DNA from: Pseudomonadota bacterium
GTDB lineage: Bacteria > Desulfobacterota > Desulfobacteria > Desulfobacterales > Desulfolunaceae
DNA: 64,000 bases
Direction of reading: 5' to 3'
Assembly (NCBI GenBank): GCA_018818835.1
Contig: JAHIRD010000150.1
Coordinates: forward strand, 1-64,000
The position numbers were made by a program, and so were the translations under genes. This document shows, piece after piece, positions 17,581 to 27,123 of the stretch. Below the pieces are notes generated by a model. The model was not told the origin of the DNA. It made no database searches and saw only the letters and a program-made list of their open reading frames with translations. Position 1 is the stretch's first letter. The number at the start of each line of letters is the position of its first letter.

Positions 17581-17765
17581 AAATCTGAGCAAGGAATCTA
17601 TTTTCCCACCACCCGCTCCCGTTGGTCGCTGAAGCACACGAAGGGCACGAAGAAGGGCAAAAATAGGTCCCATGAGTCCTATAGGTCCCATAAGACCCAT
17701 GTGACCTATAGGACTTATGGGACTTATGTCATTTTTATCTCGTCATTATTTGAATAATATCTAAA
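17580..17765 (+). repeat. dispersed repeat, copy c, with long stem-loop
   Basis: Matches 36370-36575 in inverted orientation, starting with AAATCTGAGCAAGGAATCT immediately after the protease stop. The core (about 17668-17730) has tandem (A)TAGGTCCCAT / GACCTATAGG / ACTTATGGGA units whose halves pair. GGTCCCATGAGTCCTATAGG can fold onto CCTATAGGACTTATGGGACT. Confidence 0.8.
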
Positions 17766-17766
17766 T

Positions 17767-17803
17767 AAAAAAAGCGAAGCACGTGTGCTTCGCTTTTTTA
17801 TTT
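17767..17803. terminator. bidirectional Rho-independent terminator
   Basis: AAAAAAGCGAAGCAC-GT-GTGCTTCGCTTTTTT: a nine-pair perfect stem flanked by A and T tracts on both sides. It lies between the convergent protease gene and the large lipoprotein gene and can serve both. Confidence 0.9.
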
Positions 17804-17846
17804 GGGACATTCCGGTCAGGGAAACCCCGACCGGAATGAATCAAGG

Positions 17847-20800
17847 TTATGGTATTTGGCCAGCTGAAAGGGATGGCCCTGTAATCGTTGTCGTCTGACT
17901 GGGTATTGCCCACTCATCGTAAGACCAACTGGTGTTTTGATCATCATAGGTTTCTTTGTAATAATGGAGCTCAGTGCCTCTCCATGTATCAAACCCTGAC
18001 GTGCCTGTTGACCAGTCAGGCCACCAGGTTTCAAGATAATCCAGAGGCTCTCCCATGGCCACAGCATTCATGGAGGTATCCGCAGGATCGGCATCGTTGA
18101 CAAGGACGATCTGGAAATGGGTATCCGTGGGGGTTCCGTCTGCTTTATAGAAATCTCCCACTTCTGCGGTCAGGCTGTATTGGCCTTGATCAATGGTCGC
18201 GATTCTGAGAACGGTCTGGATGTAGAATCCTGATGTGCTACTGTAGCCTTCTTCCATCAGGAGCACCACAGGCCGGTCCACATTGGTCACATCCACATCA
18301 CCCTGGATGGTGAAAGTCTGGGTGAGAACATTTGCGGGCACAGGCTCGAGTTGGGTTGGATCCGGTGCAACGTAGAATCCCTGGCCAATATAGAATTTAG
18401 GCCCAATGACAGCTTCACTTCCCGTAATGATTTTTTCTTCGTAGAAACAATCACCGGCTGCATTGCATGTGTCTTTTTTGACCCTTAGAATGCCGCCCCA
18501 GGTATCGAACCACATCCCCCCAGACGTATAATCCGGCCAGAACGTCACCTCATTAATACCTAAAAGATCTCCATCAGACAATGAATCATACTCGTCAGGA
18601 ATCAGAACCAGGTTGTACCAGCTGTTTACCGAATCGGTTGAAAGGAAATCTCCGATCTCGAATTCGAGTCTGTAGGAGGTTTCTCCGGTGATATCCGCAA
18701 TTCTTACAATACGTCGAGTGAAGGTGTTATCGACCTGGGTTTCTTTGACAAGGGCGGCTCTCAAGTGAGACGGGGTAATGGTGTCGTCATTAATGGTGAT
18801 AGCTCCCTCAATAGTAAAGGTGTTGGCAAGATCAATGGGCGTGCCCACGGAGAATTCTGTATGGGCGTTTCCACCGCTGCCGAGCTGTTCACCCGTAGCC
18901 TGGTTCACGAAGTTGACTCGAATGTTCAGGTGGTAGGGATTGCTCAACGCGTCCTGGGCATCCTGAATGTCAAACAGGCGGGGTATGGTAAAAGAGGTGG
19001 TGTAGATCCGCTTGCCAGAATCCCATGTGTTCCAGATCTGGGTCCAGGAACACCCGGTATCGTCGCAGCTGCCCTGGCCGATATCCAGATCGTAAACCAT
19101 TTTTACGCCTTCGGGAAGGGTGACCACCGGGGCCTGCCATGACAGGGTGATTTTTGCTTTGGTGGCGGTTTCGTCAACGCCGGGAACGGTTCCTAAGTCA
19201 GTGACATTGGCCGTGAAATTGGTCCGTCCCCCGTTTCGTTCAAAGGCTGACCAGGCTGCATTATAGGCATCCCATTCATCCTGGGATGCATTGTTTCCGG
19301 GCCAGATGGGCATGCCCGCCGGTGAGACCATTTTTACGTATTTGTTCATCATACCTGTGATAACGGTTTTTGTGAAGGATTTGGTGGCGGTCACGTTACC
19401 AAGGGTTACATTGATCGTATAGGTTCCGGAGGTGAAATCGGAGATGACGCGTGTGGGATCGATGATCACAGGTTCCGTACTGTCCGGGGCCATTCCGATA
19501 CGCGCTTCTTCCCAGGGGTTGACGCCCCAGTTTCCCTGACCATCTTGATATGTGACATAAACAAGATCAACAGTGCCTGTTCCGCCGGATGCTTTGGGGT
19601 AGGTCAAGGTGACGGTGGCGCCTGATTGATCTGTGATATCCATGTCAATGGCATCATTGACAAACGAAGACAGATTCATGAGGTCTGTGCCCAGCATCAG
19701 GGCTTCCCGTTCTTCGCCAGGTGTATCTCCGCTACCTTCGATCCATACGGAACCGGGATGAAGGTATAGGCCGAAAATTTCTATGCCGTTGAATTCACTT
19801 GAATGGGTTGAGACGTATGTTGCCAATCCAAGCGTTGTGAAAAGGGCTTCATCGTCCCATTCGTATAAGTTATGATTGTCGTAGGTGATCTGCCCGCTGT
19901 CATCAGTGGTTCCGTCCACTGTGGCAGACGCGGGAACCACGGTTTCAGCCATGAACACTTCATCAAAGAAAATAACCATGGCGATGCCCTGGGGAGTGAT
20001 CAGGTTGGTGCTGGTGGTTGCCGAGCCAAAGCTCACAGGAAACAGACCCCGGACGACACCGGGAATCTCTGCAAGTTCAGCCTTTTCACTTGTGTTCAGG
20101 GTTAATGGGTCTTTGGCCGTAAGGACATGGACACGAGCGATAAAGGTGTTGAACATGGTAAGTGCATTGGCCACAGTGACCTCGGCTTTGGTTTCCGGGG
20201 TCACGCTGTCATCATAGGTCATGCTGTTAATCAGGGCCTGGAGCAGCTGGTCCGGTGTGACGGTCATGTTGTTGACATAATGCCAGATAAAGAAATTATA
20301 AAAGAATGTGGGCATATCATCGGCTTCGCCCTTGTCATTGGTGAGAAGATCCTTGAATACCTTTCGGATCAGGGCTTCTTTTTCCGCAGGTGTGTCCACG
20401 GTTGAAAGGTCGAATTTGGTGGCCTGGGTGACGGCTGAAATATATCCCAGCTCACCCCCCACCGTATCATCGGCAAGGACAAGACCGGCTGTATTGTCAA
20501 GATTTTCGTTTTCCGTATCGTCTCCCACCAGATCTGCCAGGGTGGTATCGTCCCCAACGTCCACTACCATGGATGGAATTTGGATAGCACCTGAGGTAAC
20601 AAGCGTTTCGATGGCTGTTTTTACGCTTTGGATGATGGAGTTGATCACTGCGTCATCAATATCAGAACCGGCTGTGGCGCTTAAAATCGCATCAACCAGG
20701 GCTTTGACCACAACCGACGTCCGGGGCGTTACGTCCGTGGTGGTTGTGGGCGCTGTGGCTCCGGAAGGAACGTAGGCCTGGGATTTCATTTCAAGGGCTT

Positions 20801-21338
20801 TGCCCGTAGCTGCATTGAGCATGACATAGCGGACAATGTAGTTCACATCATCTTTTACCCCATCGCAATCATAGGCACGGTCACCATTGCCGTCGTCTTC
20901 GATGGTACAGGCAATGCCGGTATCCACCAGTTCACCGTTTGCACCCATGACATAGAGTTTGACCGCTTCGGTTTCAGCGCTTACGGCCTTGGATGTTTTG
21001 GCATGGATGGAGGTGGCTCTGCCCATCGCTGCATCGGCATCGACCAGGGCACTGTCACTGCTGGACAGATAGGAGAGCTTGATGGTCCCGGAAACCTTGG
21101 CTGAACCGGTATAACCGGTATCCTCTGGTGTGTCGTCCGGTGTATCGTCAACAACGGCGGGAGTCGTTCCGCCGCCACCGCCGCCGCTACATCCGTTTAA
21201 GATGGCCAATGAGCAGAACATCAGCAGGCTGATAAATGTCATCATCAGAAAATGCCAGGAAAATTCTCTGGACAATGTGAAAAAGGACGAGAGGGCAATT
21301 CCTTTGGCACCATGATCCTGGGGAAAACGTTTCATCAT
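17847..21338 (-). CDS. giant surface or periplasmic lipoprotein of unknown function (1163 aa)
   Basis: The N-terminal hydrophobic stretch ends in LAILNGC followed by six Gly, giving a lipobox with Cys near residue 50. A Thr/Asp-rich linker (DDTPDDTPEDTGYTG) comes next, then long beta-rich sequence. Near the C-terminus two related modules occur. The first begins NTFTIEGAITINDDTITPSH and contains TFWPDYTSGGMWFDTWGG. The second begins QTFTIQGDVDVTNVDRPVVL and contains TWWPDWSTGTSGFDTWRG. No family is recognised. An AAAGGAG site precedes the start (MMKRFP). A strong hairpin lies in its leader at 21464-21488. It could be an adhesin or ligand-binding surface protein (inference). Confidence 0.8.
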   Translation of the reverse strand: MMKRFPQDHGAKGIALSSFFTLSREFSWHFLMMTFISLLMFCSLAILNGCSGGGGGGTTPAVVDDTPDDTPEDTGYTGSAKVSGTIKLSYLSSSDSALVDADAAMGRATSIHAKTSKAVSAETEAVKLYVMGANGELVDTGIACTIEDDGNGDRAYDCDGVKDDVNYIVRYVMLNAATGKALEMKSQAYVPSGATAPTTTTDVTPRTSVVVKALVDAILSATAGSDIDDAVINSIIQSVKTAIETLVTSGAIQIPSMVVDVGDDTTLADLVGDDTENENLDNTAGLVLADDTVGGELGYISAVTQATKFDLSTVDTPAEKEALIRKVFKDLLTNDKGEADDMPTFFYNFFIWHYVNNMTVTPDQLLQALINSMTYDDSVTPETKAEVTVANALTMFNTFIARVHVLTAKDPLTLNTSEKAELAEIPGVVRGLFPVSFGSATTSTNLITPQGIAMVIFFDEVFMAETVVPASATVDGTTDDSGQITYDNHNLYEWDDEALFTTLGLATYVSTHSSEFNGIEIFGLYLHPGSVWIEGSGDTPGEEREALMLGTDLMNLSSFVNDAIDMDITDQSGATVTLTYPKASGGTGTVDLVYVTYQDGQGNWGVNPWEEARIGMAPDSTEPVIIDPTRVISDFTSGTYTINVTLGNVTATKSFTKTVITGMMNKYVKMVSPAGMPIWPGNNASQDEWDAYNAAWSAFERNGGRTNFTANVTDLGTVPGVDETATKAKITLSWQAPVVTLPEGVKMVYDLDIGQGSCDDTGCSWTQIWNTWDSGKRIYTTSFTIPRLFDIQDAQDALSNPYHLNIRVNFVNQATGEQLGSGGNAHTEFSVGTPIDLANTFTIEGAITINDDTITPSHLRAALVKETQVDNTFTRRIVRIADITGETSYRLEFEIGDFLSTDSVNSWYNLVLIPDEYDSLSDGDLLGINEVTFWPDYTSGGMWFDTWGGILRVKKDTCNAAGDCFYEEKIITGSEAVIGPKFYIGQGFYVAPDPTQLEPVPANVLTQTFTIQGDVDVTNVDRPVVLLMEEGYSSTSGFYIQTVLRIATIDQGQYSLTAEVGDFYKADGTPTDTHFQIVLVNDADPADTSMNAVAMGEPLDYLETWWPDWSTGTSGFDTWRGTELHYYKETYDDQNTSWSYDEWAIPSQTTTITGPSLSAGQIP

Positions 21339-22053
21339 AAAGACTCCTTTCTCATTTTTCTTTTTTTAAACATTTTATTTGATTATCTGTTTTTTTACAC
21401 TCATCATCCACCGAAACAGAGTGGTACCTGTGAACACAGTCGAACAACCCGGGGACGAGCTAAGGGAATTTTCGGGCATAAAATTCCCAACCCAAACTCC
21501 AGGGAAAGAATCCCTTTTTGGGCATCAATGATCCCCCCGTAAAGATCCATATCCTAAGATCTTAACGGTTCTCATGGAAAGCTGATGGTTAGTTTTTTGG
21601 ACTTGTCAAAACAGGAACGCCTCGGTTTTGTTGGAAAATGATTTGTTTATGAACACGTTGATATCGAGGAAATGGTTTCAAATGTTTGCGACCATTTCTA
21701 AATGACGGTGCAATCCATGGGAGACATAGGGCGGAATTAGATGACGAAGAGTTCACATCTGAGGCATTGAACATTAATTTTGCAAAAGAAAGATGGCAAA
21801 GGCCTTGATGCAAAAAATCAATCAATCGCAAAAAAATATTTCTCATGTGTATGCCAGTTTAATGGCCATCGTGTCCTTCATATTCCCTACAATTGGCGCT
21901 GTTTATTTACGGTTTGCCTGTCAATTATTATTAAGATCGGCATTCCCATAAAAAAGTTTAGATTTTTTTTAACGTCGTTAAAAATAGTATGGAATGTGCA
22001 ATGACATTTATTCGTGTGACTCTGGTGGTAATGAAATGCGTTACAATAAAAGA
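21339..22053. other. long leader / intergenic region with possible gene remnants
   Basis: About 715 bp. Next to the lipoprotein start is a T-rich leader with a strong hairpin (21464-21488). Between about 21660 and 21960, broken plus-strand frames look protein-like (ELDDEEFTSEALNINFAKER; SHVYASLMAIVSFIFPTIGA) but sit in different frames without starts. They suggest a decayed gene. No family is recognised. Confidence 0.35.
21464..21488 (-). promoter_or_regulatory. leader hairpin upstream of the giant lipoprotein
   Basis: GGGAATTTT-ATGCCCG-AAAATTCCC on the minus strand, a nine-pair perfect stem 126 bp before the lipoprotein start. It has no T-tract, so it may be an mRNA leader structure or a protein site. 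Confidence 0.4.
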
Positions 22054-22091
22054 CATCCTGGGGTGACGAATTTTTCCGCCACCCCAGGATG
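22054..22091. terminator. terminator-like hairpin after the porin gene
   Basis: CATCCTGGGGTG (22054-22065) pairs perfectly with CACCCCAGGATG (22080-22091). In the minus direction it is followed by TCTTTTATT, making a plausible terminator 30 bp after the stop at 22121. Confidence 0.7.
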
Positions 22092-22120
22092 GAAGGTGTG
22101 ATCTAACCAAACTTTGTGGG

Positions 22121-23356
22121 CTAATAGCTGAACGAGGTTGAAATATGGAGTGTCAGGTTGTTATATTCCACATCATAGACCGTGTTGCTTGATGCATCAA
22201 CCTGGGCGTCACCCTTACCGAAACCCCAGTCCACCCCTAACGATACGCTGGATTTACCGGAGAAAAAACTCCCGCTCAGACTGAGTCCATAGATATCCAT
22301 GTGGTCCACATCGCTGACGGTTGCGGATGTCACATCCGGGGCATTGGACATATCCGAATAAATACCGGCACGGATGGCGAAACGCTCCGAGGTGTAGTAT
22401 TCAGTGGCCAGGGCGATGTTCAGGACGCTTTTTTTATCGTCAACGGAATCAAAATATTTCAGATCACAGGAAAAAAGCAGGCTGGGTGAATAAAACCAGG
22501 CCAGACCGAGGGCCGTACTCAAGGGGAATTTATCTTTGTCTGAAAGGGATTGTTTGACCAGGAAAAAATCAGCGGCATCGGCCGGGTAATTGTTTTGGAT
22601 ACTCTGAATGTCTTTTTCACTGTCAAAAAGCCAGAGTTTGGATAAGGTCAAACCAATAGACAGGTTGTCCATGGGGTCCCAGATTACTCCGAGAATAGGT
22701 TTGATTCCCTGGTCTGTGCGGGTGCTGTGTATGTTGGTGATGGCCTCTGTATTGTCCTGGAACATGACGAATTGGTTCACGATCAGTTCACTGTCCCTGT
22801 AATAATAGTAAAGGGTTCCTCCCAAAGATAGAGAATCCGACACCTTGTACGAATAGGACGGCCCGAAAAGATACGCCTTGTCATAGTTGTTGAGGTTGAT
22901 GGTGTACGTGTCGATGACCTGGGCCCCCTGGATATTCGTGAAAACCTGTTTCTGACGCATTTGGGCTGAGTCGGGTACGGCGTATGAAAACCCTACCATT
23001 CCGGGTCCGAAGGTCTGAACAATGCCGAAATAATTAGGCAGGAGGCTGAACGATTTCTGCTCCCAGTCCAGGGTGTTTCCGCTAATGTCGGTGAGCACAT
23101 TTTTGTAGGTCCTGGTGGAGGTGCTGATGGCATTCACACTGGCGGAAAATTTATTGGCAGGTGCAAAGGCAATCCCGGCAGGGTTGTAGTAACAGCCTGA
23201 TGAATCATCCGAAATGGCGGTATAGGCTCCGGCCATTCCCGATGCCCGGTCACCCACATTGCTGTTGATGTAATGGGTTTCATCGGCGTGGCATGTCAGG
23301 GTGAACATAAGGATTAAGACGATACATAGAAGAAGTTTATTTTTTGGCATAAGCAT
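22121..23356 (-). CDS. FadL/OmpP1-type outer-membrane barrel
   Basis: A 411-residue protein with a signal peptide (LLLCIVLILMFTLTCHADE). It has the family-typical N-terminus GDRASGMAGAYTAISDDSSG with YYNPAGIAF, repeated amphipathic beta-strands, and a C-terminal aromatic strand (LTLHISTSFSY). FadL/OmpP1 proteins pass hydrophobic compounds across the outer membrane. The frame extends to 23401, but ATG at 23356 is preceded by GGAGG and gives a clean signal peptide. It overlaps the M48 protease gene by 20 bp. It is the last gene of a cyclase / SH3 / protease / porin operon. Confidence 0.82.
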   Translation of the reverse strand: MLMPKNKLLLCIVLILMFTLTCHADETHYINSNVGDRASGMAGAYTAISDDSSGCYYNPAGIAFAPANKFSASVNAISTSTRTYKNVLTDISGNTLDWEQKSFSLLPNYFGIVQTFGPGMVGFSYAVPDSAQMRQKQVFTNIQGAQVIDTYTINLNNYDKAYLFGPSYSYKVSDSLSLGGTLYYYYRDSELIVNQFVMFQDNTEAITNIHSTRTDQGIKPILGVIWDPMDNLSIGLTLSKLWLFDSEKDIQSIQNNYPADAADFFLVKQSLSDKDKFPLSTALGLAWFYSPSLLFSCDLKYFDSVDDKKSVLNIALATEYYTSERFAIRAGIYSDMSNAPDVTSATVSDVDHMDIYGLSLSGSFFSGKSSVSLGVDWGFGKGDAQVDASSNTVYDVEYNNLTLHISTSFSY

Positions 23357-24167
23357 GGAAACGCCTCCTGACTTTGGCTTTAGTTTGTTTATCCAGACCA
23401 TTTTCCAAAAGGGTCTGATTAATGGATTTCAACCGGACCGTCAACTGGGGATGCTCCCCTTTGTATGATGCATCTTTTTTTTCAAAACCCTTGCATGCAA
23501 TCAGGAATGTTTTCAACTCCATGGGGGCATAGCCGGCCAGGGCGGCTATCTGGAGACCCACGCTGTCAGCCTCCATTTCCTCCTTGAGCTTGTAGCCTTT
23601 TTCAAAGAGAATATCCGCAGCTTCGTTGAGGGTTGTTTCAAGCAGGTTTCTGAAGGCTGCGGTATTGCTTCCGATGGCTCCGGTGAGCATTGCAAAGGAC
23701 GAGCTCTCATCCCCACGAATGTTCAGCTTTCTCACCACATGTTTTTTTGTGATATGGGCAATTTCATGAGCTAAAACACAGGCAAGTTGGGCTTCGTTGT
23801 CCATGCGTCCAATGGCGCCTCGTGTTATGAAAATATATCCGCCTGGCGTTGCAAAGGCATTGATTTCATTGCTGTCAAGCACAATGAATCTGAATTCAAG
23901 TTCCGGACGGCCTGAATAGAGCCCCAGTCCTTTTCCTAGTGTGTTGACATAGGTGATCAGGGCCTTGTCGGTCACGGCTTTATAATTCCCAAGTATCCTG
24001 GCCGCCAGGTCCCTGCCGAAAAGAATCTCGGCTTCAATGTCCGCTGTTTCTGAAAAATTATCGCCCGTGGCTGAAATCCGTGTCCGGTTTGTCTCGGAGT
24101 GGATAGGCCCGCAAAAGAACAGACACCAGGCAAGAGCGAAGATGCCCATGTTAATTATTTTTTTCAT
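23337..24167 (-). CDS. secreted M48-family zinc metalloprotease
   Basis: A 276-residue periplasmic protease. The signal peptide is about residues 1-24. The zinc motif HEIAH lies at about 134-138 in VLAHEIAHITKKH, with the third ligand in EEMEADSVGLQIAALAGYAP. The preceding NAFATPGGYIFITRG is typical of BepA/YfgC-type M48 peptidases, which maintain outer-membrane protein assembly. No TPR domain follows, so it is shorter than BepA. It overlaps the SH3 gene by 17 bp and the porin gene by 20 bp. Assembly or quality control of the adjacent barrel is a reasonable role (inference). Confidence 0.88.
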   Translation of the reverse strand: MKKIINMGIFALAWCLFFCGPIHSETNRTRISATGDNFSETADIEAEILFGRDLAARILGNYKAVTDKALITYVNTLGKGLGLYSGRPELEFRFIVLDSNEINAFATPGGYIFITRGAIGRMDNEAQLACVLAHEIAHITKKHVVRKLNIRGDESSSFAMLTGAIGSNTAAFRNLLETTLNEAADILFEKGYKLKEEMEADSVGLQIAALAGYAPMELKTFLIACKGFEKKDASYKGEHPQLTVRLKSINQTLLENGLDKQTKAKVRRRFHAYAKK

Positions 24168-24657
24168 CTAAGACCCCTTTCTGTATAAAATCCAAGGCGT
24201 CATTATCTGAAATGGCAATGGATTCGAATTTTTCCAGGCTGTCGTAGTCGGATTTGTAAATTTCCGCAAAATGCTTTCTTTTTTCACGGAAACCCCGTGC
24301 CGCCGCTGTGGCTGTGTATGATGAAGGCCGTCTTCTTGATTTGTTCGAAATGGATTCAATGTTATAGAAAAAGGACCGGAGTTTGGAATAGAGCTTTTCA
24401 CGTGTACTGACAGGTTTTTTATTCAACAGAAACGTGTAGACAAAGCCCTTGCCATTGGGGTGCTCAATCTCAGACCAGGAGCCTTTCTTGCTGATGACTG
24501 TCACCGTGTCACCTTTGGACAGGGTCAATGTTTTCGTGGAATTCATGGCAGGTTTGCTGTATACATCCGCACGGACACTTTGAACATATGCACTTTCCGC
24601 CCAGGCACTCCCAGGAACAAAGAATGCGATAAGAACTAAAAATACGATACGTTTCAT
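24151..24657 (-). CDS. bacterial SH3-domain periplasmic protein
   Basis: A 168-residue secreted protein. The signal peptide (VFLVLIAFFVPGSAWAE) is followed by an SH3b fold: AYVQSVRADVYSKPAMNSTK, then TLTLSKGDTVTVISKKGSWS with EIEHPNGKGFVYTFLL. The C-terminal half is charged and helical (RKHFAEIYKSDYDSLEKFES). SH3b domains often bind cell wall or peptide ligands. It is preceded by AGGAGG and sits 14 bp after the cyclase gene. It overlaps the protease gene downstream, so it is probably co-translated. Confidence 0.82.
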   Translation of the reverse strand: MKRIVFLVLIAFFVPGSAWAESAYVQSVRADVYSKPAMNSTKTLTLSKGDTVTVISKKGSWSEIEHPNGKGFVYTFLLNKKPVSTREKLYSKLRSFFYNIESISNKSRRRPSSYTATAAARGFREKRKHFAEIYKSDYDSLEKFESIAISDNDALDFIQKGVLDEKNN

Positions 24658-24671
24658 CTGATAAAAACCTC

Positions 24672-26870
24672 CTATTTAGTGGTATGCACAAAACATCCAA
24701 CCCATCCTTCACCCGGTGGCTGTTCAATGAAATCGTCACAACGACGTGAAAATATCTGGATTAAACTGTCATCAGGGTCTGTCAGAAGTATGTCGGTGTA
24801 GATCTGTTTCGCTTCCTGGAACTGTCCTTTGCAATAAAGGTCAAATGCTCTGTCGGTCTTGTCGGCAAGGCTTTTTGTCCAGGGGTCAATGGTTTCATAG
24901 GGGCCCAGAACATGATAGATGGAGATGGGTTCATCTTTTCCTTTGACTTGAACATGATCTGCCATGCGGCAGCAAATCGTATCCTTGATGTGGTCGAAAC
25001 AGGGCTGGGAAATAAGAATAGGGCAGCCATAATTTTTCGTAAGCCCCTCAAGCCTGGACGTGAGATTCACTCCGTCTCCGATCACTGTGTAATCGAGTTT
25101 TTTTCGGGAACCGATATTCCCCAGAATCACATGATCCGTATGAATTCCGATGCCAATTTTAAGCTCGGGAAGTCCTTTCCTCTGGTTTTCTTTGTTGAGT
25201 TCTCCAAGGGCTTTGATCATTTCCAGAGCCGAGAGAACCGCCTTTCGGGGGTGGTCGTCAAACCGAACAGGGGCTCCCCAGAAGGCAACAATGGCATCTC
25301 CAATAAATTTATCCAGGGTGCCATTGTTGTCAAAAATGATATCCACCATTTTAGACAGGTAGGCGTTCAGGGTCTCCACCACCCTTTCCACAGGGTATTT
25401 CTCCGAAATGGAGGTAAAGTCTCTGATGTCTGAAAAAAACACCGTCAGGTACTCTTTGCTTCCAACCTCGGCCTTGAGATATTCGTCCTTGCTGTTTTCA
25501 AGAACCTGGGTAAGCATGGCCGGGGAAACATACTGCCCCAGGATGTTTTTGACTTTTCGCTTTTCTTTTCCCTCTGTGAAGCTGATGTAGGTGAAGGAAA
25601 GGAAATAGGCCAGAAACATGGAGGACAACGGGATGGCCATATGGATAACCCTGTTGTATTTGAACACCATTACGGCAAGGGCCGCATAAAGAAGGGCCAG
25701 ACCCAATGGCAGGTATATCTGAAAGTAGATTTTTTTCATGAAAAGAATTGAAAAAACACAAAAAAACAGAAGCGGGACAATGCAAAGGGCATTGGTGAAG
25801 AAGCCTGAAAATATCAGATAATCCCGGGTCAGGATATTTCCGCAGATAGAGGCATGGAGAAATACACCCGGCATATGGTTGCCCATGGACGTGTTTTTCA
25901 GATCATGGGTGGCCGATGCACTGGCACCGACATAGACGATTTTTCCTGCGAATTCGTCCGGGGGAACCATCAGGTTATCCGTGATCCCTGCCTGGAGTTT
26001 CATCAGGCTTTCGATGACACCGCTATAGGAAAAGGTATTGTAATGACCGTACATGTTCACATAGTATTCGTTATTATTTTCAAGGGGTATGAGGAGATCG
26101 TCCTTGTTTTTTCTGACAAGTCTGGCCTGATTTTTTTCAATCACAGCGGAATCAATGTTCCATTTTCTAAGGATGGGGGACAGGGCGTGGGTTGGAAAAA
26201 AATGATCCTGGTAATCGAAAAGGAGCTGCTCGCTACGGTTGATCCCGTCCTCATCAGCGGAAAAGGATACGACGCCCAGGCCTGCCGATGCCATGAGCAG
26301 TTGCTCAAAGGGCAGATAGCACACATTGCTCTCACTTAAAGGCAGGTCTGTCTCACATGGAAAGGCGAACTGTTGCACCATGGATTGGGGAAGGGGCTTG
26401 TCAAGAAGAGTCGTGTTGTATTCGTCGGGGAAATCATTCGATATTTCAATGGCATGGATTACATTCCCCGCATCAAGGGTAGCCTGGGCCAGACGGGCGT
26501 CATTGGGGTCGAGCTCTTGTTCCGTCTGTTTTTCATTAATCTGGTTTTCAAAGAACATGATGTCCATGATGATGGATTCAGCTCCGCTTTGGGCCAGATA
26601 ATCAATGAGGTCGGCATGGATGTAGCGGGGCCATGGCCAGCGACCTGCAATGTCATTCAGCGCCTGGAGGGATGAGTCATCAATGAGAACGATGACAATG
26701 TCGTCCGGAAGATGGGTGTCCACCCTGCACAGCCGTGTTCTCATATCAATGGTTTTACGTTCAAAGGATTCAAAAAGGCCAGAGAGATCTGCGTAAAGTG
26801 CTGCAACACTGATCAGAAAGGCCATGAGCAATGCATGAAGACGTTTTTGTTTCTGAAAACGAGTGGCCAT
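24672..26870 (-). CDS. CHASE2-domain adenylate/guanylate cyclase
   Basis: A 732-residue membrane cyclase. TM1 (LLMAFLISVAALYADL) is followed by an extracytoplasmic CHASE2 sensor (about 30-340; DIVIVLIDDSSLQAL and RWPWPRYIHADLIDYL). Three TM helices follow (about 345-440), then a class III catalytic domain with metal-binding YLTVFFSDIRDFTSISEKYP and KFIGDAIVAFWGAP. It would make a cyclic nucleotide, probably cAMP, in response to a periplasmic signal. The frame extends to 26891 by a TTG, but ATG at 26870 is preferred. First gene of the envelope operon. A cNMP-binding protein is encoded at 49803-50486. Confidence 0.92.
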   Translation of the reverse strand: MATRFQKQKRLHALLMAFLISVAALYADLSGLFESFERKTIDMRTRLCRVDTHLPDDIVIVLIDDSSLQALNDIAGRWPWPRYIHADLIDYLAQSGAESIIMDIMFFENQINEKQTEQELDPNDARLAQATLDAGNVIHAIEISNDFPDEYNTTLLDKPLPQSMVQQFAFPCETDLPLSESNVCYLPFEQLLMASAGLGVVSFSADEDGINRSEQLLFDYQDHFFPTHALSPILRKWNIDSAVIEKNQARLVRKNKDDLLIPLENNNEYYVNMYGHYNTFSYSGVIESLMKLQAGITDNLMVPPDEFAGKIVYVGASASATHDLKNTSMGNHMPGVFLHASICGNILTRDYLIFSGFFTNALCIVPLLFFCVFSILFMKKIYFQIYLPLGLALLYAALAVMVFKYNRVIHMAIPLSSMFLAYFLSFTYISFTEGKEKRKVKNILGQYVSPAMLTQVLENSKDEYLKAEVGSKEYLTVFFSDIRDFTSISEKYPVERVVETLNAYLSKMVDIIFDNNGTLDKFIGDAIVAFWGAPVRFDDHPRKAVLSALEMIKALGELNKENQRKGLPELKIGIGIHTDHVILGNIGSRKKLDYTVIGDGVNLTSRLEGLTKNYGCPILISQPCFDHIKDTICCRMADHVQVKGKDEPISIYHVLGPYETIDPWTKSLADKTDRAFDLYCKGQFQEAKQIYTDILLTDPDDSLIQIFSRRCDDFIEQPPGEGWVGCFVHTTK

Positions 26871-27123
26871 GGCAAATGTATAATCATTCAAAGGTTGTTG
26901 GATATACGATCACGAATGTATCGTCGGTCATAAAGACTATGAAGAAAAATGACTTTGAAGAAAAAAGGGGGATCGCCTGTTTGTAATATTGGATAATAAT
27001 AGTGTATTTAATGAATGGATCAGGGCCAAAACACCTGGAAGACAAAACACATCAGGCGAACAAAGTCATAACACGTTTAACATTACATGTTCACTATACC
27101 ATACAAAAATCGATGCTGTCGAT

